A stretch of 64,000 nt of DNA from Lates calcarifer (Eukaryota; Chordata; Actinopteri; Centropomidae): positions 21,962,557-22,026,556 of the forward strand of contig NC_066838.1 in assembly GCF_001640805.2 (NCBI RefSeq). Direction: 5' to 3'. The notes beneath the pieces are model-generated. The model saw only the letters and a program-made list of their open reading frames with translations, made no database searches and had not been told where the DNA came from. Every line of letters begins with the position of its first letter. The stretch's first letter is position 1. Both the position numbers and the translations under genes were made by a program. Shown here in pieces: positions 46,801-59,698 of this stretch.

Positions 46801-48039
46801 GAAGTGCAGTGAAGCGCCGCTCTCCCAAATAAAGGTGGGGTGCCACATTCAGTTGCAGCAGAAATACAAGTGTTTGTATCTGACTGAATCTTTTACCTTT
46901 TTGCTTTTTGCTTTTTTTAAAGGGGAACATTTCCATGTCACTAACTGGCTTTGAGGCAGGTTTGTTTCTACTGAACTTATTCAATGTGAAATTCATACAG
47001 ACAGCCGGTGCATTATGGTGTCAGAGGACATAGTTTTGATGCTGTGCACTGTGAAGCTGCAACCAGTCAATTATCTCCATGTCAGATTATTCGATCCTCA
47101 TACCATGAATTCTTAGTGCGTCTTGGTCGGGAGACTGGCAACACAAGTTTCCCCCCGACCAATCATCATTCAGGTGTCGTCAGGACGGAGGGTCAAGAAA
47201 CCAACAGGCAGCAGTAGAGTGGTACAGGAGTGAGTCTTGGAACCTGGAAGTAAATTAGTGTTTTAGCAGTCGCAGGTGAATGAATGTGTTTTTGGTTGAG
47301 TCACGTCTCATTCTATGACATAAAATACATCAGAAATTGTGATTGTGTTAATCTTTTATGTGTTTTTAAAAAAGGCAGTTGCCAACAAGTGGCTAAATTA
47401 TCAGTGTCATAAAACTGCACATGAAAACTGATCTACTCAGCATGTGACAGTGATGTAGTTCAGTTATAGCCTAACATTAGCTTTTTACTTCTGGTGATTG
47501 TAGTTAGGCTTCAAAAATCATAAAAGTGGTCATTTGTGAAGATTATCTTGGTGAAAAAAGTACAAAAATATGTCATCCCTGCACCACTCTGCACAACCCT
47601 AACACCATGATTACACCAGAGAGCGTTATATCATCCTATTGGTCCACATGCTCGACTTACTGTGGCAGTACCAGATGCTGCGTCGCTGCTCTCCGATCAT
47701 GTCACACTTCAAGGCCTGTTCGTTGTTCACAGTGTTCATATTTGCGCCCACTGCTGAAAATTCATCTTCCATCTTGTCATAATTGGGCTGTATTCATGTA
47801 GTCTGAGCTGGCACTTACAAATCTGCAAAAGCAGTCAATCTATAATTCTTCAGTAGGAACTGTCAATAGCTAATTTGCTGTGCTTTCACTGATGAGATCT
47901 TAGTTTCAAAACACAGAGCATCGATTATGCCCTAAATCGAAGTAAGACAAAAAATAATAAGTTACAAAACCCATTTATACAAACTTCTTTCATCATGCAG
48001 TATCAATATTCTTTTAGAGTGTGGCATAACCACTCAAAG

Positions 48040-48808
48040 CAGGTGTTGGACCTGTGTGGATGATGGTCTCTGTAAATTTATACATATATACTGTCAGCTT
48101 TTCTGGAAGGTTTTTATCCAAAATCAATCAACATGTTCAAAGAGCACAGCTCAAATGTGTGTCAATGTGAGTTTATTCAAGTATAAGTGTATATAGAATA
48201 GAAAACCCTTTATTTATGACTCTGTTTTTATTGATGGGAAGGTTCATAAAACTACCTGTGTGCAGTAAATCTGATTTAGGAGCTGATGCTCTTTATCAAA
48301 CATTCACCCACCCAGGATTAAATCCTAAACTAAACCAAGTCTCAGAACCATACACACACAGCACACACTGAAACAACATATCATGTGTATTTTCCTTCCC
48401 TGTGCTGGAGCTTTCCTGTACAGTCGTTTAGAATCAGGGATCATTAGTATCAGAGATCTCATTCATGGTAGAGGTTAAGGAGAGGTTGCTATGCGACGGC
48501 CTCAGCTTTTATCCTACATACTGTAGATTAAAGTGATGGTGAATACAATATGTGCAGCAATATATCTATATACGTGCATGTACATGTTCACAGGAGTTCA
48601 GCAGGTCTTTGTGCTGTGTGAACCCTCCTGGTGTCGGTTAACTGACATTTACAGAATAACATGTTTCAGCCCTGTGAGGGTATCACACAGTAAACATGTT
48701 TGAGCTGTGCTCTTTGAACGTGTCGATTGATTTTGGATAAAAAAAACCTTCCAGAAAAGTCTAGAGTATATATACAGAAACCATTACGAGCAGAGGTTCC
48801 ACATCTAT
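48040..48808. repeat. Large foldback element with long inverted arms
   Basis: The segment 48098-48160 (CTTTTCTGGAAGG, TTATCCAAAATCAATC, TTCAAAGAGCACAGCTCAAA) is the near-perfect inverted complement of 48695-48759. Weaker complementarity extends outward to about 48040 and 48808. The interior of about 530 bp holds no open frame of note. Confidence 0.75.
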
Positions 48809-50403
48809 TCTGAGCTGAATGTTTCATACATTAAATGTAGGAGCACATTTTGAGTCAATACATGGTTTTATCTTGTTTGGGGCGCTGTATTTATTTATAA
48901 ATACGGCTTTCGCCTTAAAACATGGGTGATGATAAAACACACACGTGAATGAAAGCTTCAGGAGATGAGCAAAGCTTTCATCTTTACAGCCACAGCAAAC
49001 ACTTTGGCATTGATTAGTGGTTATCACGGCGGACTTTGAACTTCTCTCTCTGCATGTTTTGGTTTTAAGTCAATATTATTGTCTCAGATGTTGCATTTAC
49101 AGCCATTAAAAATATCCAGTGCTCAGAAAAACCTGAACTGCACTGAAAAAATGAAAAGGTGAAGAAACTCACCGCATTTTTTAAAATTCAATCTCTTCCT
49201 CCTCTGTCAACTTAGTTTAAGTTCAAGTAACATTATTTTATTAATCTTGTTAATTTACTCTTAAAGTAACTCAAATCTGTACGTTGCAACCATTTTCAGT
49301 TTAGCAGTTTATATTATCTGACTTTTAATCATAGAAAAATGATTTCTGGGGAAGTATATATAAATAAGCTAACAATGTTTCTAAATAACTAATAACAATT
49401 AGACAAACACAAGTACGCACGCCTCTCTCTGGTCGTAATAAATCACAGATTGAAATCCAAAATTAAAATTAAAATATTTGCTAAAATAAGAGAGAAGTTT
49501 CATTAGTTGCCACAATTTCAGTGTTTTACTTTAAATGCTGATAATTAAATTTTACAACACCTAAAAACCACTAATTATCATGAATGCCAAAGAATGTGAG
49601 TTGGAGTTTTTCCAGTGTGTGTGAGGTACCTGTAAGAACTTGAGTAAACTGAATTAAAACGTGCTGCGATGGTCAGAAAAGTGAGCAGTGTGTTCTGCAT
49701 ATGTTTCTACAATTCACCCTAATGGCCTCTTGGTATGTATGCACATCCTATATCACACTGTTGCATAATGTGAGGCAGAAGGACCTGGAAGTCCTCCTTG
49801 AATAAAATCTGCATCTAACAAATGGATAATCTCGGAGCCGAGTGGTTGTGCGTACATCCTCTGTGTTTAGTAGAAGCCTGACTATCCATATTTCTGACTG
49901 ATGATGAAGATACGTCACCTGCAGAAAAGAGCTGTGCATTTAATGATCACATGATAAAGCTATTTATTCTTCTGTAGAGGCAGTGTATATAAAGCATTAG
50001 GCCTCACACACTGGTCATAAAACCAGAGGAGAGTCCTCTCAGAAATTTTGGGTGAGACATCTGAATCATCTGACTTTATTTGCTCTCTCTCTCTCTCTCT
50101 TTTTTAAATTCATAGTGTCAATATAACCTCTGTTTAATCTGTCTTCAAACCATTCAGGTGAAAAACACATTTCATGTACAGAGGTGAAATGGTCAGTACT
50201 GATCAATACTCTCTGCTCTGCAATCAAAAACGTCATAAAGAGTCACACACACAGAGATCTCATGAATCGATTACTGGATGTTTTAATATTTCAGGGAGCA
50301 ACAGGGCTATCAACAGTGTGTCATTAATGCATATTTCATATGTGCTCAGAGGAGAGGAGTCTCCTCTATTACACTTTCAAACCCTAAATATTTATTATTT
50401 TGT

Positions 50404-50673
50404 GAAGAGGGAGGAAAAGGAGGAGGAGGAGAGGGAACAAAAGAGAAGAGAAGAAAGTGAAGTAAAAGACTGAAGAGGAAGAAGGAGGAGGAGAGAGGAG
50501 AGGGAGGAGAGGAAGGAGGAGAACAAGAAGATGGAAGAAGAAGAAGGAGGAGAGGAAGACAAAGACGAAGAAGAGATAACAGGAAGAAAAACACGAGGGA
50601 GGAAGAGGGAGAAGACGAAGAGGGAGGAGGAGAAGAGGAGGAGGAAGAAGACGGAGGAGGAGGAACAAGAAAT
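50404..50673 (+). repeat. Purine-rich low-complexity tract
   Basis: About 270 bases are almost entirely A and G on the plus strand, made of irregular GGA, GAA and GAGGA units. The long Ser/Pro/Leu-rich minus-strand frames and the Glu/Lys/Arg-rich plus-strand frames across it are products of base composition. Confidence 0.9.
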
Positions 50674-51722
50674 AACTGTATATATAGGTTTTTCCCTTTT
50701 CTCACAAAAGATTCATCCCCATTATATCAATTATCTTCAACAACAACAAAAAGAGTAGAAAAATAAAAATCATTTTTGGCAGGAAACAATGAAAATAATA
50801 TAATAATAATATAAAATAAAATTATTTCAATTCATCCCAAGAAAACATGAATGCCTGAACCTCACAGATGTCAGCCTCATGGTGGCGCTAGAGGAAAAGT
50901 CAAGGGGTCACCACAGTCTGTAGAATAAATACCTGCACAAAATTTCATGGTAATCAATGCAATAGTTGTTGAAATATTTCATTCTGGACCAAACTGACCC
51001 TAGAGCCGCCAGCACGACTAAAAATAAATTAAATGAGCTGTCCACTATTTCCCACAAAGCACTTCTGTCAGTTTTTACCTCATCTCTCAACTTTTAAAAA
51101 GCCTGCTCTCCTTTGATGTGGCAGACAATAGAGAGACATATTTGACTGATGAAAGGATGAAAGGACGACAGGCCGGTGATGTCTTTATTACACTTCTCAC
51201 AAGAAGAGCTTAACTCTGGCAGACAGCTCCATTTCACTGTCCACATCAACCTTATTGCAGCTCGGTGTCCCTGCAGTTATACGACAATCGCTGCTGTCAT
51301 TATTAATCTGCTCTTTCCCCTCCTGACATTTGCTGTTTGTGTTTGTGCCATAATTCAGGCTGCGACTGGATGTGAGGTCTTTCATGCTCTGTTAAAGACT
51401 GTGGCCAGAGACTCACAGTTTTTATATCAGAGTTCTGCTTAATTGTCCAAAATATTATTGTGCTACAAATCTCCCTTTTAAAGTGTTTAAATAAGACTTT
51501 TTGTCTTTTAAGAGAAGAAACAAATGAAAAGTGTGATTCAGAAGAATGAAAACACATCAATTTGACTTTAACAAATTAGCATGTGGTGGCTAATGCTAAC
51601 AAACTTGCAGACCTTTAACCAGCACCAGGTAAATTTGTCTGTATTTTACAGTATACCAGTACCTGTGCTGAGGTTCTGGGTTGCCAGGGATGAAGAGGGG
51701 AGCAACTGTTGCATAGACAGAG

Positions 51723-52347
51723 ATGGAGCAGGTCACAGCAACTAGAGCTGCGATTGAAAAGTCTTTTTTTTGCTTAGAAAGGTTCCTGACTGAGTGAAAT
51801 GACATGGAAGTATCTGAGTGGTGAATTTCTTAAACGCTAAGGTGTTATGGACCAAGCAAACACAGGTTATTTTACCCTTAAGCATTAAAAAAAATACAAA
51901 AGAATGAAAATATGCAGCTTTAATCATTAAGTGGGCTCCTAAAAGAGGTCAAACAAACATGCCTCTACTCAAAAAATACTTCCAATAGACTGTGAACTAA
52001 TGAGACATGAGGGAGACATATATAGTGGCTGATCAGACCACTTGAAATGAAAAGGGGAGACATGAGGTGGACAATAACCAAAACCCAATACAGAGAAACA
52101 AAATTCCCCCCTGTGCTGCTGCAGCTGATGGTGTGGTCCACTTACTGAGCCTTTGTATTTAAGAGAGCTCCACCCTCTGCCACCTGTTTGGCCAGAACCA
52201 GGAAGGACTGAACCAGGAAGGACTGATGCAGCAGACACGGTAACTCAAAGTGGGGTTGTGTTTTATGTGACTTAAGTGCAAAGAATCCAACAGAAACTAG
52301 GGCTGCGACTTTTCAATTGCAGCCCTAGTTGCTGTGACCTGCTCCAT
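51723..52347. repeat. Foldback element with 41-bp inverted ends
   Basis: The segment 51723-51763 (ATGGAGCAGGTCACAGCAAC onward) is complementary to 52307-52347 at 39 of 41 positions. The right end also contains a local hairpin, AACTAGGGCTGC paired with GCAGCCCTAGTT, around 52295-52330. The interior has no coding sequence; it includes a short direct repeat (AACCAGGAAGGACTG twice, near 52196-52224). Confidence 0.7.
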
Positions 52348-52789
52348 GTGGATACAGCCATCACATAGGGAATAAATAACAGGATAGAGGACAATACCTT
52401 GTGCCAGCAATATTTAAAGCAACCCACATCGATAGCAAAATTTCATTTCATTTCAAACTCAAGCACAAATTTCAACCTAATGGTGGTAGTCACCAAAGTC
52501 AGTATGATTTATCCCTTTGGGACCATGAATGTCTGTCAAAAAAATAAAATAAAAATAAAAATCCACAGTCGACCGCTGCCGACCTTACAACCAAATAAAT
52601 CCATAACAAATGGACTGAATGAGAAAGTTTTAGGAGTTAAATCAGGATTCACATCTCTTCACCTCAAGCCGACTACAACCTTCATGAAAAGTGCCACTGA
52701 GTTAAAATAAACCTCTGAAGTGATAAAGTCGAGGCTCTGGTGGGGTCATGGGAAGTGAGAGCTGAACTCTCAGCTGGCTCAGCCTTGGA

Positions 52790-53011
52790 TTTGGCAGCAG
52801 CTTCGTACTGTCGCTGGGGGCAGATGGTCTCTCTCTCTCTCAGAGTCAGGCGTCAGCTGTTCACATGAGCACAGACGAGTGCGTCGGACTCGGAGTCTCA
52901 CCTGCACATCACAGATAAACTCGGTCCCTGTTGGGTTTCACTGGACAAACTGCCAATGAAGACACTTTTCTTCCTGTGATAACAACTCTGTGAAGATATG
53001 CCTCACTCCAG
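52790..53011 (+). other. Possible non-coding first exon of tmem198
   Basis: A fairly GC-rich stretch ends in a good donor, CTCCAG|GTAGGC at 53011/53012. The next strong acceptor in front of tmem198 is TTTTTTTTTGCAG at about 54425-54437, which would put the start codon in leader exon 2. No TATA box is clear. The exon is inferred from splice signals only. Confidence 0.35.
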
Positions 53012-53529
53012 GTAGGCCACAGATATATTATTTCTTTATTTTATGTTTTCATATGTCAGAGATTATCTGTTGTATCTTTTGTTAAGAAATTCTCTGATTC
53101 CTCTAGATGATGATACTGTCACTTACTGCAGAAAAAAGTAATTTAAATAACATTTTTCATGACAGAACATCACGAAACTAATAAAAAGGGAATTATTTCA
53201 GTAGCTTTTCATCCTCTGCAGAGTATTCATTTTTATTTTGAAAGAGTAGAAAGTGTAAGTGTCTTTGAGTTTTACACTCACCTTTACAAGAGGACACAGT
53301 CGACATAAACAGACGGGAGGATCACTCACCTGCTAAAGCTCCTCTAATTCCATTTGCTGACCATGGTATCTGCCTGAACGGCTTATAAGGTCCTCACAGT
53401 AATACACACTGGAGCTGTAGACAGTTGTAGTACTGAGCCAAGATAAGAGGAGTGTGTAAACATGATGCATGCCTGTACACAGACAGAGCTTTTTGCTCCA
53501 CTCGAGTTAAAAATATTAAAGTTTATATT

Positions 53530-53965
53530 GATTTACTTCTGTTTAGAAGTGATGCAAAGCACTGGTAGAAAGTTGGTGACTTTATACTTCTGTTCCACAA
53601 CAACTCAGAGGCAAATATTGTACATTTTACTGCACTGCATTTATTTGATAACTCTAATTTCTTTGCAGATTCACATTAATAACACAAAACATGGTTAACA
53701 AATTAAACATGATGTATTATTATAGTTTGAAATAAGACTTAAGTGATCACAAGCTAAAATGATCTCCACCTTTACCTGCTACAACAATAAATTGATGTAC
53801 AATAAATGCCTCAGTAGTTATACACTCCAGTAATATAATGTGCATTATTCTGAAATCGGCCTCTCTGCATAATTAATACCTTTACTTTTGGTATTTTAAG
53901 TATAATTCAGTGATAGTACCTTAACTTCTACTTAAGTAAAATATCTGAGAACTTCTTCCATCGCT
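53530..53965. repeat. Interspersed repeat in tmem198 upstream DNA
   Basis: Words such as ACATTTTACTGCACTGCATT, ACTTCTACTTAAGTAAAATA and CTTCCATCGCTGG match the repeat family seen at 3735-4540, 22325-22480 and 45085-45225. Confidence 0.5.
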
Positions 53966-54594
53966 GGTTGTTACTGTCTTTATTAGGCTTTTGAATATCT
54001 TCTAATACTGTTGAGCTGTTTGTTTTTATTATATTGTTCTGTAAACAAAGTACCTAACCACATTCCCAGAACAATAAGCCTGTATGACGATGGCACTAAA
54101 CCACCAGGTCATTTCCTCGTCTGCATCCTGCTCTTGAACAAAAGGACCAGGAAAGAGAAACTCAGAGGGGATCCCCAGTTTCCTTCTCTGGTTCCTGAAC
54201 AGATGTTTGCACGTGGGAAAAAGTTATATCCTCTCATATGTTCTCATAAATAACAACTAAAGTGTCATCTGCAAGCACAACGGTGTTTTATATTAAATTC
54301 AAGTAACACTTGGACAGGGTTTCCTCCCAGGATGGTCATAAGACTTGATGATTAATAAGTAGTTAGCATGAAGCCAGGAAAAACTAGAGCTGAATTCACG
54401 TTTTTGAGTTGAAAACGCTCTCTTCTTTTTTTTGCAGGTGCACACAGGAAAGTGTTTTGTACAAGTTCTTCGTTCAGGAGTTTCCTCTTTCCCTGGATAC
54501 CACATGCAGGACGTTGCAGTTTCCCTCCTTCAATGAACAAAGCGGATTTGTGTCCAGTTCAGCCACATAGAAAGCAAAGTAATAATCCTCCAAG

Positions 54595-57500
54595 ATGGCA
54601 GTCACTTTGGTCTATGAGGAGCCAGGAGCCAACTTAGCCGAGGCGGACATATGCACGCTTGAGATTAATATGAAATATGAAGTCATCCCATCCGTTGTCT
54701 GCTCCGTTTGCCTTTCATTCGGCCTCATCTACTGCTTCTTTGGTACGTATCTGTAACACCAGAGCTAAACTTTGTGAGAGGAAGTCATTTTTAAAACAGT
54801 GTTCTCCTCCTTTAAAGTCACTAAATCAGCATCTTGCTACTGTTTTCATACTCGACATGTTTCATTTAGCTCACCTGATGGCTTAAACCCTCTGTGGCAG
54901 GTTGTCTGAAGGCTGCCAGGGGTTTAGTCTGGATAAGCTGGAGGAGGCAGATGGGTAGTCATGAGTCTGAATCTGACAGAGGCAGCATATATGAAGCCAC
55001 CACCTGTTACACACTGACTGACATCTCACTAGTGTCATAGTGTTAAACCTGACAAAAGCTTGTGTGAGTTTTGGCAGTGATTTTAGATTTTTTATTAGCA
55101 GCTTCTCTGGTTCTGCTAATAACAGTTTTTAGAGCTGAGAAGAAGATTCACCAAAGATAGAGCTGTAACACAAAAAGAAATTCAACACAGGATTATTTCT
55201 GTCTGTGTTTTCACTGAGAAAATATGTGGACACAAATCCAATAAACACAGACTGTGAACGTGAGTAGGAGTTATGTGTCCTGTGGACCTGCTTCCTAAAA
55301 CATGTGACATTATGCAAACACACACGCTGCCAAAAGTCTGTGTGTTCTCAACAAGACTCCCAGAGTAAATCAGGGTCAGGGAGGGAAGTTTGTAAATGTA
55401 AATAATTTATAATTCGAAGGAAAACCAGCTGTGTTCAGTGGTGCAGGTGAAGAACTGTCAGAGTTGGTGTTGTCCACATGTAATTTGCAATTCTGACAAC
55501 AAAAAAAAATAACGAAAAACAGACAGAGTTAAGTCTCACATCAGATTTTTACTTCTGAGTGAGTAGTTTTATTACTCACATAAAAATGTTAATGACAGAT
55601 GTTGGAGCTGGACATGAATACTGGAACAAATGTGCTTATAAAATGTGTTACAGCAGTGTGGGACCCATCACCATCAGCAGTGTCATCCGAGCAGCTCTCA
55701 CTGTTGTAGCTAAAAGATTTCAGTGAAAGTCTCAAGTCAAGAACCAGTTAAAGATCTGGTAGTGTGTGCACTTTACCTGAGTGTTCAGGATCAATGCTTT
55801 GTTTTTAGGCAAATGCATTTTCCAAAAAGAACAGGCTGAACTTTTGCCCTTTAGGTTCTGAACACAAATGTCAAAATGAACTTGTTTATTTTCAGCACAC
55901 TGTCCTTCTTCGTTGCATCATAAAGTACTGCTACATACAGTATGTTGTATGTTGCATATATTACCTCTTGATTTATCAGCAGAATCATGCAAAAGACATT
56001 GAACTGAATTTGGTGTGGGGGGGCAGAGACCAGGGAAGAACCCTTTAAATTTTGGCTTGGATCTGGTTAAAGGTCTGTGAGATCAACATTTTCATCAGTT
56101 CCTCAGGAAATAGTGTGATGGGTCTTGAAGTAAAAAAATCAGACTTATTTGTGATGTCGACATCTCTGAGTTTGTACAACAGACTGAATGCCATTCTTTG
56201 TTTATTTATTGATTTTTAAATTGCTTTGCAAAACTCAAAAGGTCTGTGATGGTCATTTCCTCAAAGATTATAAAAATAGCAGCGAAGAAAAAATAAGTTT
56301 CAATCCTTTTCTTCTTTCTTGTAGCAATAGTGGCCACAGATGTGCTGCAGTGCACCTGGGTAATGTGGTGAAAATGAGGAGAGATGCCTGAAAACACATA
56401 TTGCATTGATTCAGTGGATTCATTGTACATTTAGTAATAACAATTCGAACCTGAAGGGTCTTGTGTGTTTATGTGAGGACAGTTTGTCAAAGCAGCTGTG
56501 AAATACTGCAGTTCATTTTGGGATTTGTGTGCTTGGATGAGTTGCTGACTTTGTCTTTAATCGGCTCTCCAGGATACCGCTGCTTCAAGATGGTCATGTT
56601 CTTCTCTGGCTTCATGTCCGGCACGGCAGCCGTTCTCCTGTTGTACCACAAGGAGCCTGTATTGGACGTCCAGCTGGGGACGGAGACCAAGGCGGGGATC
56701 AGCCTGGGCGTGGGCGTGCTCTGTGGGCTGATGACAATGCTGGTGTCCACGATGGGACTCCTCCTCAGCGGCCTGCAGCTGGGGACCCTGCTCTCCCTCG
56801 CCATCCTTGTCGTCATCGGACAGTTTCACAGCCTTACTCCCGTGTGGGTGCCTCTCAGTTTCGTACTTGCTGCCAGCATCATCACCGCTGTCTCCTCACT
56901 TCAGTGGCAGAAACTGTTCAGCATCTTCTACACGTCTGTGTTTGGAGCGACCACTGTGATGCTGTGTGTGGATTACCTAGTGGGGACGTTTGTGCTGCCA
57001 GATCAGGTCTATGATATGCTGTGTCAAGTCGCCCCACGTCCTCTGTGCTGGTTTAACTGGGCAATCACTGGGATCTGTCCCACTCTGAGTCTTCTAGGTG
57101 TGTTAGTGCAGTGGAGGTTTACTGCCAAAGGAGTATCACACACAGAAGGTGAGTTCAGTTCCATCTGCACTTGATAACGCGTTCAAGCTCAGGCTGTTTT
57201 CATTTTAGATGCCATTCAGAGTTTAAAAAAAAACAAAAAAAAAAAAACCTCCTTCTGTGATGTGACATACTCATGGTTTCTTTTTTGCTCTTCCCATTTT
57301 GACACATCACAGCTGCACACAAAAAAACAAAGAAATACGCTAAGAAGCAGAAATACAGAGAGCCCAGGAGAAGACCTCAATCACACCGTCGACGCAGGCC
57401 TCCACCCCTGAAACGCTACGCCGGAGACGTCCTGGCACCGGTCAGTGACTGAGATTAAAATGAATCATCCAGTATAAGCTTTTTATTCAGGTTTCATATA

Positions 57501-58429
57501 TTCAGAAAGGAATAATGAGTGTTTTCAACTTCTTTTGATTGCACGACTGGACAAAAGAAAGAAAATGCCTCATCAGTACTTTTAAGACACTGTAGAAATA
57601 CTCCATTACAAACAAAAGTCTTCTTTAAAAATGTCACTCAAGTAAAGATTTGTATAATTAATTACTTAATTTGTGATTAAGTAAAACTAGTGTATTAATA
57701 TAAGGCTGCGACTAATTATCCATGAATCTGTCAGTTAATCGTTTGTCTTTTAAATGTTGGATAACAGTGAAACTGTGATTTCCCACAGCCCAAGGTGACA
57801 TCTTCAAATGTCTTGTTTTGTCTCGCCAACAGTCCAAAACCCAAATATATTCCTTTTACTGTCAAAGAAACAGCTCAAATCTCCACACTTGAGAAGATGG
57901 AACCAGAAAATGTTTGATAAATGAAGTGTGATTATCAAAACAGGAGCAAGTAGATTTTTTTGGCGATTGGCTAATTCGTTAATTGTGTTTGCAGCTCATG
58001 AACATGTTAGTAGCATTTTACTGTTGCAGTTTGTTAGTTTAACAGTTTTATGTGCTGGAGGAGACTTTAATCTAAAAGGATGAATCATTTTTTTATTAAC
58101 CCATCATGCTTTGTGAGTAAAATCTTATTCACTTAGCTTATAAATTGACATGAAACTAAAGCTTTCCACCACTGCTTATCATGTTTGATTTTTTTTTGTT
58201 TGTTTTTTGCATGATTATGTGTGATTACAGTGAATGGTCAGCACCATAACAACGTGTCTTCCTCCTGTTTCTCTTCCAGAGTTACCTCCAGAAGCTTCAG
58301 GAGTGCCAGATGGGAACAGGCTCCTCCACCAGCAGCGTCAGCACTATCACTCACACTCTAATTGACTTTGACTTTGAGACGGGCTCCATGGTGCCTCTGA
58401 CTGCTGCCTCCCATGTGTTTTCAGTCTGA
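54595..58429 (+). CDS. tmem198b: Transmembrane protein 198
   Basis: Four coding exons (54595-54742, 56573-57148, 57313-57440, 58280-58429) give 333 residues with phases 1, 1, 0. TMEM198 is a seven-span membrane protein reported to promote LRP6 phosphorylation in Wnt signalling. Landmarks shared with the family are GLIYCFFGYRCFKMVMFFSG across the first intron, GVGVLCGLMTMLVSTMGLL, LCWFNWAITGICPTLSL and GVLVQWR. A basic cytoplasmic stretch follows (KKTKKYAKKQKYREPRRR), then PPLKRYAGDVLAPSYLQ, the usual C-terminal motif. Exon 2 alone encodes most of the membrane spans. I assign the b form because the next gene is mmp19, as for human TMEM198B on chromosome 12q13; this rests on synteny and is less certain than the family. 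The gene converges with mmp19. Confidence 0.87.
57704..57999. repeat. hAT-like non-autonomous element in tmem198 intron 3
   Basis: It runs from GGCTGCGACTAATTATCCAT to GTTAATTGTGTTTGCAGCTC, with the inner words TGTCTTGTTTTGTC and CCAAATATATTCCTTTTACT. It is an inverted, diverged relative of the element at 23222-23588. The paired GGCTGC and GCAGC(T/C)C ends suggest a near-complete copy. Confidence 0.55.
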
Positions 58430-58849
58430 AAAGAAACACAGCTTCAAATATTTGTAAACTACGCACGTCTGAGGAATCCATTACATTACAGTCTGAATCT
58501 CTGAAATGTTTCACTTCCACAGAAACGGCTCAACTGTTTCGACTGCTGCCGTGAATCCACTTTAACCGGCTTCGACAGATAATCATCAACATGCACATGG
58601 TGTGATCTGAGATGCTCGGAGCTCATCCTCTGAATGATGACAGGACGAAATAAGGCAACATCCACAGTGATCAAGCTCATGAGCACAACTTAATTTGAAT
58701 GGTTTATCTCGCAGACACTGTGTTTCACACTTCAATAACAACCATATATTCTATTACATTCTCCTGGATACAAACATAGACCTAAAAACATGTGTTTAGA
58801 ATAGTTTGGGTTTTAACAGTTTTGGAAATCAACTTTTATGTTTACAAGC

Positions 58850-58855
58850 AATAAA
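58850..58855 (+). promoter_or_regulatory. Polyadenylation signal of tmem198
   Basis: AATAAA lies about 420 bp after the tmem198 stop, leaving some 650 bp before the opposing mmp19 poly(A) signals. Confidence 0.5.
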
Positions 58856-59503
58856 TCAAACCAGCACATGCAATGAAATTAAGGATATGATAGGGATTGT
58901 TGAACGATAAACTAATAAACCACTGATTTGACAGCAGCTGCACAGTTTGATAGTGTGCTTTTTTTGTACTGTCTTATGTTAATGTCTTAAAGCAAAAATT
59001 TATAAAACAGCCACAGTGGGGAAAAAGTGACAATTTGGAGATAATGGTAAATGTTAAAAAACATTTCAAAAGCAAAATAAAGAAGAATCACTCGGTTTCA
59101 CCGGCTGACATTAAAACATTAAAAACACATTAAGACTGGTTTTAATGCTGTGGCTGATTGGTGTAGTTAGAGTGCTGTATCTGTATTTTATAGGTACTGT
59201 GTGGGGTCTCTCAGGTGAAATATTTAGTCTAAAAACCTATAACATGAAAGAATTACAGTCTGTGTGTTTTACAGTTTGACATTCAGCCTGAAAACCTTTT
59301 TTTTTTCTCAGCTTCTCTGCCTCTGTAGTTACTGCTGTGTGTCTGTGGGGCAGTGTATCAGTGGATAACAACATCTAATCTTGTTTGATCACACAACATA
59401 AGTCTTAGTTTGTCTTTTTTTCCATTTAATGTCTGTTAATAGCTTCTTTTTAATTTATAATATCCAACTGCCCCAAAAAAAGAAACATCACATTATGCAA
59501 ATA

Positions 59504-59517
59504 TTTATTCTTTTATT
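59504..59517 (-). promoter_or_regulatory. Polyadenylation signals of mmp19
   Basis: Two minus-strand AATAAA hexamers (plus-strand TTTATT at 59504-59509 and 59512-59517) lie about 185 bp beyond the mmp19 stop codon. Confidence 0.5.
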
Positions 59518-59698
59518 GAATTCATGCCAATTTTGTCCAAAAAGAAGAAGAATAATGCTCTCATTCCTCTCACAGAGGATTCATACAGTGCATTTTCAAA
59601 GTATATGTCAGGCTCCAAATAAATAAGGATCTCTCACTGTTGCTAAACTCAATCACTGTTGCAGGATTTGTGTTGAATCTCTGGCGGCATCTGGTGGC

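Larger units (their letters stand above)
43900..52780. other. Gene-poor 9 kb between the TRH receptor and tmem198
   Basis: No gene is supported. The longest open frame (208 codons, 46328-46954) has no domain, crosses a GT-rich run and lacks splice partners. Named contents are a repeat at 45085-45225, a large foldback (48040-48808), a purine-rich tract (50404-50673), a family A copy (50840-51020) and a second foldback (51723-52347). The stretches 44240-44470 and 45450-45900 are complex, repeat-poor and rich in TAAT-type motifs, and are the likeliest places for conserved enhancers. Confidence 0.5.

Noticed and set aside
46328..46954. 208-codon plus-strand open frame, the longest in the gene-poor interval
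   Set aside because: Includes a GT-rich run, has no recognisable domain or signal peptide, and shows no splice partners. An open frame of this size can occur by chance in 64 kb; conservation data could reopen it.
47526..47801. Cys-rich 91-codon plus-strand frame with an overlapping 49-codon minus-strand frame
   Set aside because: Neither matches a known domain and no splice or promoter context was seen.
50346..50758. Ser/Pro/Leu-rich and Glu/Arg-rich open frames
   Set aside because: They are translations of the purine tract and have no other support.
51176..51442. 88-codon frame with a hydrophobic segment
   Set aside because: No signal peptide, no family match and an isolated position among repeats.
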